64,000 nucleotides of DNA from Diploscapter coronatus. Lineage: Eukaryota > Nematoda > Chromadorea > Rhabditida > Rhabditidae. Location: NCBI GenBank assembly GCA_964036155.1, contig OZ038422.1:85893201-85957200 (forward strand), in the 5' to 3' direction. This document shows positions 33,701-45,600 of this stretch, piece by piece. Position numbers and translations under genes: made by a program. Under the pieces are notes generated by a model. The model was not told where the DNA came from and made no database searches. It saw nothing but the letters and a program-made list of their open reading frames with translations. Numbering within the stretch: the stretch's first letter is position 1; each line of letters starts with the position of its first letter.

Positions 33701-36700
33701 TTTACCAGATTACGGATTTCACGAAAATATGATAAAAACTACAAAAGACCTAATTTTTGCAACATTTTGCAGCAACATCGACGAGCACGAACAGCGTTAG
33801 CAGCACTGACACCACAACAACCGCAGCTGCCAAACCGACAACAACTAAGGACCCTGGTAATCTGAGTTATTTGTGAAGCATCCTTGAACTATCTTCTTCT
33901 TAGACGCGACCTATGCTGATACTACAGTTCAATTCGAATGGGGCACAACTATGTTGCCATCGACTGCCGGAGAAAGCACAACTGAAGATGCAGGAAGCAC
34001 GACTGAAGATGCAGGAAGCACAACTGAAGATGCAGAAAGCACAACTGAAGATGCAGGAAGCACGACTGAAGATGCAGGAAGCACAACTGAAGATGCAGAA
34101 AGCACAACTGAAGATGCAGGAAGCACGACTGAAGATGCAGGGAGCACGACGGACGTTGCAACCACGCGTAAGTTTGATCTATTCTTATATTGTAAGTTTT
34201 CGATTTCAGCCTCCACAACAGAGTCAAAGGAGCCCAAATCGACAACAGAGCCAATTACCGTTCCTGGTATTATTGATTGGGAGGGAACACGTCGATATTC
34301 CAAAATCACACGCTGCTCGTCTCTCGTTTCTCTTCCATGCGATTCACTATTTCGCGTCTAAAATCGATTCCTAGTTACTGCTGCATGAATATCGACTTTC
34401 TCTCCAAGCAACGATATAAGGTGATAGTTTCTGTGACAATTTGAATTTTTAGACATTACAACTCTTGGTCCAACTGGCGTTCCCACGACATCCGGTCCTG
34501 AGACGACAATTGTGGAGGAATCGACAAGCGCATCTACAAGTGGAACTCAAGGGCTCACGTCTGGCTCCCCACAACCTAGCGAAACAACCGCGACACATGA
34601 CTTCGTTACATTCCCTGGTATGTGTATTCATTTTCTTTATAAAAATAATTTCCTCTGAAGACATCACCACTCTTGGCCCGACTGGACTCGTCTCTTCGAC
34701 AGAGCCCAACGACGAGACCACTTTGGGAGGAACGACGGAAGATGGGGCATCGTCGCAGAACTCGGAGGCTACCAGCGGAGTATCAGATGCAAGCTCGCCC
34801 GCACCAACGGAGAGTAGTCCCGCAGTTGAGAGCAGCTCTGCACCAGGAAGTAGCCCGGCAGAATCCGAAACATCAACTGCCTGTAAATCACATTTTGATA
34901 TTTTTTAAAAATTTCGAAATTATTTTATTATAGCTGGTAGCAGTCCTGCAGCTGAGAGTAGTCCCGCAGTTGAGAGCAGTCCTGCATCAGGAAGTAGCCC
35001 GGCAGAATCTGAAACATCGCCTGCAGGTAAATCACATTTCTATCACCTTTGAAAAAGTCGGATAAATTATTTTATTATAGCCGGTAGCAGCTCTGCACCA
35101 GGAAGTAGCCCTGCAGAATCCGAAACATCAACTGCCTGTAAATGACATTTTGATATTTTTAAAAAATTTCGAAATTATTTTATTATAGCTGGTAGCAGTC
35201 CTGCAGCTGAGAGTAGTCCCGCAGTTGAGAGCAGTCCTGCACCAGGAAGTAGCCCGGCAGAATCTGAAACATCGCCTGCTTGTAGATGACATTTTGATAT
35301 TTAAAAAAAAAATTTCGAAATTATTTTATTATAGCTGGTAGCAGTCCTGCAGCTGAGAGCAGTCCTGCAGCTGAGAGCAGTCCTGCAGCTGAGAGTAGTC
35401 CTGCAGGTAAGAAACATTAATTTTAAAAAAAATATTCAGTCAATTTCAGGAGGAAGCAGCCCTGCACCAGGAAGTAGCCCTGCAGAATCTGAAACATCGC
35501 CTGCTTGTAGATGACATTTTGATATTTTTTTAAAAAATTTCGAAATTATTTTATTATAGCTGGTAGCAGTCCTGCAGCTGAGAGCAGTCCTGCTGGAGGA
35601 GAGTCATCACCTGCAGCTGGTTAAAAATTTCTGAAAAATTACTTCATTTTGACTCCTCTTTAGGCGAAAGCAGCCCAGCCGTTGGCGAGTCCTCACCCGC
35701 ACCTGGTTTGAAATTTCTTCTCATGATCTTCTATGTCCATTTTTAATTAGGTGAAAGTAGCCCAGAACCATCCGGAAGCAGCCCAGCCGGTGGATCGTCA
35801 GGTAAATTTCTTGCAAAGAGAAATTATCAATGGTAGTCTCCTAGATTACGTAACCGCTGTATAAGAACATTTGTTGATTTGCCTGCATGAGATTCATAGC
35901 AAGCTCTTCGTCTATCGGCTTGCATGAGAATGCTTCTTTTTCAAAAACTTACATTTTCATAACATGAGCTTTCATGATTTAGAAGGTGGCTCTCAGGCTC
36001 CATCAGATAGTAGTTCCCCAGCAGAAGGATCAGATGTTCCAACTTCTCCGATGCCGAGCTCGTCAGGGCCTGATTCAAGTGACGGCAGTCCTGCTCCCGG
36101 AACTGATTCCGGTCCGAGCGGGTCGAGTGCCGCTCCAGAAGGAAGCGACTCAACAGGCGAGCAAAGCCCAGGCGCATCAAACCCAACGGATCAGCAGACG
36201 TCGCCGATGCCCGGTTCGGGTCCAACTTCCGGCCAAAGCGATGGCGGCAGCGCCAATCCCGAGACTTCGCCCATGCCTGCATCAGGCCAAACTGATAGTC
36301 AAGGCGGAAGTTCGGTTGATGGCGCCACGTCAGCGGGTCCTGACTCCGGCTCTTCGCCTGGCAGCGGAAACACCAGTCCTTCGAATTCGGGATCGTCTCC
36401 TTCCGGAAACAGCGGCGCTACTCAACCACCCTCTGGAGAATCCAGCCCTTCAGGACAATCCCCAGGTCCATCGGGATCGAGTGGTTAGTTGAAAACACGG
36501 GTCTGGTTTACGTGAAAAATGCACGCAATTAAATATGCCATTATTATATCGAGGATATTTTGGAATATTACTAGTTTATTAAAGGTAAAAGAATTTAACA
36601 AAAAAAAAATTAAGAAGCACCAGGAGGAAGCGGCGCAACAGAAGCTCCAGGCGGAACATCCCCGGGAGGTAGTTTAACTAATTTGAACATATTATTCAAA

Positions 36701-38135
36701 GTTGAAGTTTTAGGTGCCAGCGAAGAGACTCAACCACCAGGCGGTTCAAGCCCTTCAGGATCTGGATCCAGTCCATCTGGTAAGGGATATGATCAATCTA
36801 GCTTATGAATGACTTTTAAGGCGAAAGTGGACCAACTCAACCACCAGTTGGCTCGTCACCATCAGGTAAGTTCTTTTGGTTTTGAAGCTTGTGCAAGAAT
36901 TGTATCAAAGGAGAATCAGTATCACCGGGAGGCTCAAGTCCTCAGCCAGGAGGGGAATCATCACCAAGCGGTTAATAAATTAGAAAACTTGAGTATGTTC
37001 AAATGAATTTAGGTCCAAGCGGAGAGACTCAGCCCTCAGGCGAATCTTCACCAGGTAATTAATATTTGAAATAACAAATTGAATATTTTATTGAATTTAG
37101 GTGGTCCAAGCGGAGCGACAGACGCCCCAGTCGACGGCTCTTCCCCAGGAGGTAATTTAACAAATTTGAACATATTATTAAAAATCGAAGCTTTAGGTTC
37201 CAGCGAAGAGACTCAGCCACCAGGCGGTTCAAGTCCATCTGGTAAGTTTTCATGTAAACAATGTTTTGAAAGGATTGTATCAAAGGAGAATCAGTATCAC
37301 CGGGAGGCTCAAGTCCTCAGCCAGGAGGGGAATCATCACCAAGCGGTTAATAAAGTAGAAAACTTGAGCATATTTAAACAAGTTTAGGCCCAAGCGGAGG
37401 AACTCAGCCCTCAGGCTCATCGAATGGCGGAGAAACAGAACCACAGGAGACAACGGTGAAGGAAAATCACTTTATTGGCTTATTCGCGGTAAATTTAGCC
37501 TGTCCCGACTCAGCCTGGAGGAAGCAAGACGACCACAACGAAAAAGCCCGCTCCTGGAGAAACCACTACCACGAAAAAGCCCGCTCCTGGAGAAACCACT
37601 ACCACGAAAAAACCCTCTCCTGGAGAAACTACTACCACGAAAAAACCTGCGCCCGGAAGAACGACAACAACGAAGGCTACTGCTTATCCAGGACAAACTA
37701 CCACACTCGCACCTGGCCAGACAACTACCCTTGCACCCGGACAAACAACGACTCTTGCACCAGGTCAAGTCACGACCACGCTTGCTCCAGGACGTAGGAT
37801 GAATGCCTTCGAAGATGTACAGGAACTATTTGTTTTCAGAATGCGCCGACGGCTTCACCATGTACCAACAAGACGCAGACACGACGAGCAGCGGACAAGG
37901 CAAATTCGGTGGTTACTTCACGTACGAATCATCTTGCGCTGAGCTTTGCGCCAGAGACTACGGAATTCTGCCTTGCATAGGATACGGATATGAACCGGAC
38001 AACCGAGGTTCAGAATAGGATTGCAGCTTTTGTGAAATATTCACGATTTCAGGAAAATGTACCATCTACCAGTACGAACTAGGCACGTTTGAAACTACAC
38101 CGGGAAGCGGCAGTTTCGTCAAAAAGCGATGCTGA
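30770..38135 (+). CDS. Large secreted mucin with C6 domain and C-terminal PAN domain
   Basis: A 36-exon model closes at 1249 aa. Exon 1 (30770-30860) is a signal peptide. Thr-rich exons follow: 31230-31313, 31558-31641, 31687-31770, 31818-31949, 31993-32040, 32089-32151. The C6 domain is in 32553-32596, 33022-33101 and 33159-33343 (about 196-298). Next come 33773-33856, the STTEDAG repeats (33904-34167), Ser-Pro-Ala units (34661-35801), a Ser/Gly/Pro exon (35983-36483), small Ser-Pro-Gly exons to 37455, KKPAPGETTTT repeats (37499-37793) and a PAN-type Cys domain (37840-38007, 38053-38135). Of 35 introns, 32 are phase 1. A skipped exon at 33409-33446 would stop translation after the C6 domain. 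A heavily O-glycosylated surface or cuticle mucin is likely. Confidence 0.8.
33975..34142 (+). repeat. 21-bp coding tandem repeat, eight copies
   Basis: Eight units encode STTEDAG or STTEDAE in the order G, G, E, G, G, E, G, G, implying a 63-bp higher-order unit that was itself duplicated. Confidence 0.9.
34267..34452 (+). repeat. Intronic element shared with the PAN/TSP1 gene, copy 1
   Basis: The intron carries TATTGATTGGGAGGGAACAC, CACTATTTCGCG and CATGAATATCGACTTT, which recur in order and orientation in the intron 41241-41439 of the next gene. Confidence 0.7.
34883..35559 (+). repeat. Tandem intron-exon duplications in the mucin gene
   Basis: Successive units consist of an intron ending AAATTATTTTATTATAG followed by an exon starting CTGGTAGCAG. 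Introns and exons are both near-identical, so whole intron-exon blocks were duplicated. Confidence 0.85.
36660..37400 (+). repeat. Recent segmental duplication inside the mucin gene
   Basis: The blocks around 36669-37020 and 37152-37395 match in exons and introns. The 60-nt exons at 36911-36970 and 37286-37345 look identical. Confidence 0.85.
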
Positions 38136-38283
38136 TGATAACTATTTATCAAACTATCACCATCTCATCCAGCGACCACAACAGCAGCACTCGAATCACA
38201 CTAAAGCTCTCTCACAAATTTTGTATTTATTCTAGAAAATTAAAGTTTTCGTTGCCTACGAGTAATCCAGAACTTCACACGCA

Positions 38284-38289
38284 AATAAA
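38284..38289 (+). terminator. Poly(A) signal of the mucin gene
   Basis: AATAAA about 150 nt after the stop. Confidence 0.55.
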
Positions 38290-38876
38290 CCATTGTTACA
38301 TAATTATGACAAAAGCTTCTTTGTAATGTAACAAGAGTTCCAGTTCATTTTTCTTCGTCTATATATATAAGACTAATCAATTTCTAAATGTAGTGCTGGT
38401 TTTTATGGTTTAGAAGTAAAGAAATAAATTTTTCTGGCTAGCTGTATGAAGTTGATGGATTTTGAAATGTTTCAGGAGTTTTGATTTCGAAAATTGGTAT
38501 TCAACTTATTGCTACAGTAGTAGAACTAGGCGCTATAAATTTGAAAAAAAAAATAAAATTTAAGATAATATTTTTGATATACTAAATGCCATATGGTTTG
38601 AATCTTTGTATCCTAATTGTACTTTTGGTAGTTTTTTGCCCATCCAATATTTTCAACTCAAATTTTTCCATCTAGTTTTCATTATTTGGTTCGTGCGAAA
38701 TTCCCGTTTAATGATGGTGTGAACTCATATCGCCGTTGATCCGTTTATCGTTTATCCCCTCTTACCTCATTGGACACAGGCAGGCGAAATCGAAATCGAT
38801 CGATAAATTTTCAACGCTGTAGTTCGGGTAGATTCGATCTTACTCGTTTCAACACGCAGAGAGACTCAGCCCAAGG

Positions 38877-41546
38877 ATGAGATCTCTCGATTTCCTAATA
38901 CTTGCACTAATTTGTCTAGTATCATGTACACAGGCACAGGATTGTAAGTTTTTTGAGAAGCTCTTGCTAATGATCTTCGGATTTGATGCATCCCATTTCA
39001 GGTTCTCTGAAACCTATTCTACGTGGCGTCAGTGTTTCTCAGAATCTTGGAGCTACAAATAAGAAGGTTTGAGACAGAATTTGACTTAGTTCATAGTTTG
39101 CGGGTTTTTTTTTTTATGTCTGGATCATACTATTTTCCAAAAAAGCGTCCGTGAACTATGAATTAGGCCGCAGAATTTTACAAAAATTATTTTGCTTCGT
39201 AGGTCATTCCGAATTGTCAAGATTGTAAGCGAGCGTGTGCCGATTTGACTGAGTTTACCTGCACAGCGATTCTCTGGCCGACTGAAGATGGAACTGGCGA
39301 TTGCTACTTGTTCGACAAGGTTCCAGGAAAATCGAAGTTTTTTAGTGAATAACGAAAATGTTTAGGTTGATCTGAGTCAAAACCTGTTCGTCGACGATCG
39401 ACCTTTCATTTTGTACATCACGATCTGCCCAGGCCAAGCCACACCAGCAGTCGGTTACTGCGAATTCCTGCTGACGCAAGAAAATGTCGCCCTGACCACC
39501 GCTGTACAAAGTGTTTCACCAGGCGCAACCACGAAGGATTCTTGCCACGAATTCTGCCTTTCCAGATACCGTAACCAGGATTGCAATGCCTACATTGTTT
39601 CCGCGGATAAGTAAGAGAGGAGCATTTCGAATCGTTATGAGCTGATTATCACTCAGAACATCGACCTGCACACTCTATCCAACTGCACCAGCCGATCTTC
39701 AGCCAGGAAGCCAGAACTTGTACACAAAAGATTGCCGACCTCCACCAAGTAATCCTTGAAGTTAACCACTTTTCAATGTCACGTTTTCAGCGAACTGCGA
39801 GTACAGTCAATGGACAGAGTGGACAGAGTGCTCAGTTACTTGCGATGGAGGAACTCGAACAAGAAATCGAGAAATTCTCACTCAAGCAAGTGAAGATGGA
39901 GTCCAGTGCATGGATAGTGAGAAGACCGAAACTGGTTCTTGCGGAACTCAAGTTCGCTGATTTATTTGATAGAAAGGCTAGCAATCTTTATAGGCCTGCA
40001 CAGCCGAATGCATATACACCGATTGGGGCTCGTACTCGATGTGCAATGCGACCGTTTGCGGGGACAGCGGGTACAAGACGAGAACGAGAAGTGTGGCGCA
40101 AGGAGATTCAGCCTGCAGTCAGAATGAAGCGTTGGAGGATACCACGGTTAAAGAATGTCTTAAATTTGTGCAAAATCAGTGTCTTTCAGACCTGCGTCAA
40201 GACCGATGGGTGCGGGGACGATGAAGGAAGCGGAACCGGGGGAGGAGACAATTCGGGATCAGGAAGTGGCTCTGGAAGCGGTGACGGATCGGGCTCAGGG
40301 GACGGTTCTGGTTCTGGTTCGGGAGACGGATCAGGCAGCGGCGACGGGTCGGGATCTGGAGACGGATCAGGAAGCGGGGATGGAGGAGGTGAAACGAATA
40401 CATGTGTGTATTCAACATGGACTGAATGGTCATCATGCAGTGCGAGCTGCCAGTCCAGCAGATCTCGAAGTCTTCTTGTGAGTGGGAAAATAGTTCCCAA
40501 GGAAAAAATCATCAAATCAGGCTGGCGATCCTGCTACTTGTGAAACCACGAACGGACCTCTGACCAACTCGATGCTCTGCGAAGGTGGCGATTGCAGTAT
40601 GCGAAGAATTCAACAGTCTTTTCATGAAATTGACTAAATTAGACAACGGTAATACTGGTGGTGGAAACGGCAATTCGTCGGGAGGCACTGGAAACACGCC
40701 TCCACCTTCCACTGGATCAGCCACCGGGTGCAGAATCGACAATGTCGACCCAGCCTCTGACATTTCTTCGAAGGGATACAAGGTTTGAAAACGATTTTCA
40801 ATGCTTCAAAATATCTGTTTCAGGCAGTTGGAGCACAACAAGACTGCGAGGCACGATGCAAAGCCGAGACGGTCTTCAATTGCAGGGCCTATCTGTCCTC
40901 TGGCCCAGGCACACCCTGCGTCTTGTATGGAGAAATCGATCGACAGATCATCGTCCTTCGCAAGAGCAAGTACTACCTGCAAGACATGGACTGCGTCGCA
41001 AACTGTAGGCAAAATCGAGGGAAAATTTTGAATGACTCAAAAATTCAGCGACTGTGGAAACCGGTATCTGCACATGGGAATCGGTCGGAACCAGCACGGG
41101 ACCAGACTTCTCATATCCCGATGGATACGCTTCCATTGGACTGACGATCGAGGACCCTCAATGTGCCAGTCTCTGCACAATGAACCACCCGATCTTTCTG
41201 CCTGGAGGCTGCGTCGCATACGCCTGGAATCCAACAATCGGTATTCTGAAGATGTGACCAGTGATATTATTGATTGGGAGAGAACACGCCGATATTCAAA
41301 CATTACACGCTATTCGTCTTTCGTTCCTCTTCGACGCGACTCACTCTATTTCGCTCGTCCAAATTTGATTTCTAATTATTGCTACATGAATATCAACTTT
41401 GCTCTCCAGTCAACGATAATTACGAACTTTTTTTTTCAGATTTCACCACCGGTGCTGACAACTGCTTCATGTACTCATGGGACGCAGTATCGAACTTGAC
41501 ATCCGGAGGAGACTGGCAAATAAATCACCTCGTCTGTCCAAAATAA
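38877..41546 (+). CDS. Secreted protein with PAN-type domains and thrombospondin type 1 repeats
   Basis: Thirteen exons (38877-38943, 39002-39066, 39203-39319, 39366-39610, 39657-39748, 39791-39951, 39994-40146, 40190-40477, 40521-40596, 40643-40782, 40824-41004, 41049-41240, 41440-41546) close at 627 aa. A signal peptide is followed by two Cys-rich PAN/apple-like segments (about 23-190). Three TSP1 repeats follow: CEYSQWTEWTECSVTC, CIYTDWGSYSMC and CVYSTWTEWSSCSASC, the last two separated by a Gly-Ser-Asp linker. Two more PAN-like segments end the protein. Such proteins work in extracellular matrix or cuticle by protein or glycan binding; the partner is unknown. It lies in tandem with the mucin, which also ends in a PAN domain. 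A poly(A) signal is at 41644-41649. Confidence 0.82.
41241..41439 (+). repeat. Intronic element shared with the mucin gene, copy 2
   Basis: Contains TATTGATTGGGAGAGAACAC, CTCTATTTCGCTCG and CATGAATATCAACTTT in the same order as in the mucin intron at 34.3 kb. Confidence 0.7.
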
Positions 41547-41643
41547 TCTCGAACTCTGATGAAATATCTACCGCCAGAGAGTATTGACTGTCTTATCTGT
41601 GACTTTTGAAAAATTTCTCGATTCTTCCAACTTTTGTAATTTC

Positions 41644-41649
41644 AATAAA
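41644..41649 (+). terminator. Poly(A) signal of the PAN/TSP1 gene
   Basis: AATAAA about 100 nt after the stop. Confidence 0.6.
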
Positions 41650-41859
41650 TCGCTACTAATTGTTAGATTTTCGCTGTCCATAAATGATATTCGATTTTGT
41701 AGCTGTATCCTTCAGCAGATAATTGCAGGGAAGAAATAAACTTTTTATTATCATCATTAGGGGGCAAATTGTTTCTAGCGAACTTTATGATGCGCTAGAG
41801 ATTTTCTTCGTGAATAATGGGTGCAAGTCCATTCACTCCTCACTAGATGGGCTCATCGC

Positions 41860-41926
41860 CAGACTTGGGACTTTTGTTAAAATTTGGCCACCGCACCGCA
41901 GCTGTGGTGGAAAAGTCCCAAGTCTG
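41860..41926. repeat. Long perfect hairpin
   Basis: A perfect 16-bp stem (CAGACTTGGGACTTTT against its complement) encloses a smaller CCACC/GGTGG stem. It could be a MITE core or a structured RNA. The rest of 41.93-42.6 kb holds no gene I can support. Confidence 0.7.
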
Positions 41927-42609
41927 AACGGCACATATACAGATGAGGGCAGCTTTCTCTATTTTCACTCTATGGCTTGCAGAAATTCTTTAACAGTATG
42001 AAACGAATAATAAATTACAAACTTTCTTATTAAAAAACTGTTCACTTTACAAGAGATTTTAAAAATGTCCCTTACAATTTTCTTACAGTTTCATCATTGC
42101 ATAATTTTCAATTTAGAAATCGTTCAGAATACTAATTACTACCAACAAAATTGATACTTTTCCCTAGCTGAAAATTGCTTAATAAATTGTTAATAAGAAA
42201 CATAATATAAAGATTTTTATTTTGCATTTTATTGTGTTTATTGAAGATTCAGGTTTATTGTCTTTGAAGTTTTCTGGTAAGATTCTTATCCTACTTTGAA
42301 TTGATTCACTTATGTCTATTTTTCGAAAGACAAATTCAAATTAATTTCCCGAACTATATCAACTTCCTGATGAACTTTAGCCACTTATTTGAAATGCTCG
42401 AGGGAGAATTAAAAATAATGATTCCGCGACTTCGACAACTTTGAAATAAACTGATTTTGGATGCAAATCCGAGTATCTGTCGATAGAGTCGATGGAATTA
42501 TTTCGGATTGAGGCCCTCAAAGAAACAACCAAACTTCCACGAAACTTCCGAAAAGTGAAGTATGAAAGTATGAACACTGATGCGATCAAACATCAAACGA
42601 TTTCACTAG

Positions 42610-45600
42610 ATGCAGTTGAAATTCGAACTACCACCTCTTTCGGCACTGTTGCTGGCTGTCTTCTCTAGAGTGAGTAATCATTTTAGAATCAAGAAAAGCC
42701 TTGAATAATTTGGCTTAAAATTTGTGATTTGCCTCAAAGGAAAGCTCATTATCGTCGAAAAAAGTCTATCTTATAATCATTTTTTCTTTCGAGCTATCGA
42801 ATGTTTTACTAGAAGAAAACTTTGGAAAACAGTTAAGCCATGATATCTTTAACTAACTTCAATTATTTGTGCTATCGCTACTGATTAGAATATTTGACTT
42901 CGAGTCATATTTTTACCTCGGGATTCTTTCATCTTCCTCTTTTGCCTCATAATAACAGTGTTTGAGGTTCTCAACAATTGTATGATTATGTTTTGCATAT
43001 TTCGAGGGGCGTGGTCGCACAATTCCATGTCAGAGAAATAATATACGATTGAAAACCTCGATTCAATTTTTGAAACAGTTTTGTTTTGCATATTGCTTCG
43101 ATTCATCTTTCTAGCTTTGCTATTTCTTTATTTAAAACTACTTTACAGTTCTGGTATGCTCCTTAGCATGAGAACGGTACGGGAAAGTAAAAAAACATAA
43201 TAATTAATTTTAGCAAAAGAATTATTCTCCTTGAAAATTTTACAATAACTTTTCATTATCAAAATCACGATTTTAAAATTTTATCTAATTTCAGAGTACA
43301 TGCACAGTGTGTGGAGACCTGGTGAACGGATAGTAATATTTATCTCTTCTTACGATTTTTAATGCTAACATTTTTAGTCGATATGGAGCGGCAGCCTGTC
43401 TCGGATGCATTGTATTTTTTCGAAGAGCCATCACCAAAAGACTCAAATACAAATGCCTCAAGGACCAACGATGCGACATAACTTTCCGTGAGTAATTATA
43501 CTACAAAAATGCAAAGATAAAACTGATTTTTATAAACTGGAAGTCATGAAAATCATTCGACATCGTAACATGAAATAGTGCTGAAAATGCAAAAAAGATA
43601 GAAACATGTTTTCATGTTTCAGCTGAAAACTTAAATGCCGCAATATGGTGTTGAGATTTTTAAAATCTACGGCAATTTACACATTTATAAAAAAAAAAGT
43701 TAAAAATTCTGACATTTTTGGATACCCCCCATCTATATATTCTTAAATTATTTCAGCTACCACAAGATGTTTGGTAAAATTTGCATTGAAAAAATTCTAT
43801 AAAGCTAATTTGCCAAGTTTATCCTGGTCCGATAGCGAGATTTCAGAAACCCGCTGCATTTGTCGATTTTGTCGACTGAATAAATGCCTCCAAGTCGGGA
43901 TGAATCCATCAGGTAAATATTTGAATTGCTGTCAGAAATATGAGACAACTATCGGGAACCTAAAAATGGACATGAAATCTTCCATTGCAACTTTAGTTAC
44001 TATCATTTAAAATATCAAAGTTCAATTATGTTATCTACTTGCAGCGGTATTCTCTTTACAACTAATTACAATCACTATCACTTTCACTTATCACTATAAA
44101 ACGTAATCTCCTTCTGAATTAATTCTAATTTTGATATAAAAGTTTACCAAAAAACTAATAAAAAAAGCGAAATCAAATTTGAGAATTGCAGAAATTCATG
44201 TCAAGAGATGGTTCGCCATGCTCTCCCTTAATTTTTGAGGTGTGATAATTTGCTCGCGCAATGCTATCATTAATCATTCAAAATGATAAACATCGATAAA
44301 AATTTACAAATCTTCCTAAATTTGGGACTTTGCAACAGAATAAATATTTTAGCGATCCAAATCCGAGACATTATGGGACCACGAAAACCATGCAAGCAGG
44401 ATTCCGTCAAAACACGAACGCGAAATAGTCCGAAATGGAGAAAGGATCGAATCAAGATCGAGAAAATGAATGAGAAATCTGGCGAATCGAACGAAATGAG
44501 TTGCCCAGGGACTGCAAATGAACCCAATTCCTCCGGTAAGCGTTTGTTATGTTTTGAAAATTTAGATTCAATGCGATTTTGCGATCAATTATAGGAAATT
44601 TTGAATATGAAATGATCGCTATTCCTGATGAAATTATCAAAAAAAGAGTTGTGAAATTTATGGATCGCTAATTCGCGAAGAATCCAAGTTACTATAATTT
44701 TTTATGGACCAAAATTATCAAATTGTTCATTTTTCTTGGGTTTAGTTAATTAGAATAAGATTCACAATTTTAAATTTTAACCAGACATAGGGAAACTACT
44801 GATATGTTTTAGGATTTGAAGCAAGAAAGGGTAGATTAATAGGGTCCTTATCAGGACTGCGCAAAGTCAAAAGTTTTAAAAATTCGAAGTCGAGGCTTCG
44901 CGCAACCCTGGTCCTTATTTCAAATCAATTTCAACAATAGTGTGATCTTTTCAAATATAATTATGAAATAATTGGTTTATGATCTTTGCCTATGATTCAT
45001 CTTTTCTTCTCCTTTGAATTGAACATTTTAAGCTTTGGATTTCATCGATATTATTCTTTTGCTTTTCAAAATGACGCACAATTCTTCCCATCAAATATTC
45101 ACTTATAGACTATCTAATTATGGTTAAATTTGAAGAACTTGTATCGGAAATGATGATTCCATGATTTAGCTCGCACCATAGTCAATCTTATGGACTGTCT
45201 CGTTCGATTACAAGATAGACAACGAAGTGAATACATGTCAAGCTTTTGCATGGACGAACAGTTTTCTCAAGGGTTGGATATGTTCGATGATATCCGGCAA
45301 AGAGTGAGAATAATTTACTGATTCACTAGATCAACGATATAAATTTACTAATTACAATTTGGAAGAGATGAGAGTTGTGCAAATTCATCTTTATTCCACA
45401 CCCACTTTTTTCACGTAAATTCATTAAGTTGTGCTAAAATTGTCAATGAAGACATAATCTCACATCTAATACCATCTGATTAGCGGAAGGTAAATATTGT
45501 AGACGCACAGCGGAAGAATTATTCACATACAAAGTGTGCAAGTTGCCATCGTCAATTTGCACGACATCAGTGCCGAGAGCGAAAGAGAAGGGAGAAAAGA

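Noticed and set aside
33929..34309. Minus-strand repeat proteins opposite the STTEDAG array
   Set aside because: These are shadows of the coding tandem repeat; only the plus-strand frame continues across splice sites.
40186..40515. Pro-Asp-Ser-rich minus-strand protein
   Set aside because: It is the antisense of the Gly-Ser-Asp linker in the PAN/TSP1 gene.
44595..44671. Extra coding exon of the nuclear receptor
   Set aside because: It ends in a stop after 25 codons, has no donor, and skipping it joins the flanking exons in phase into a complete ligand-binding domain.
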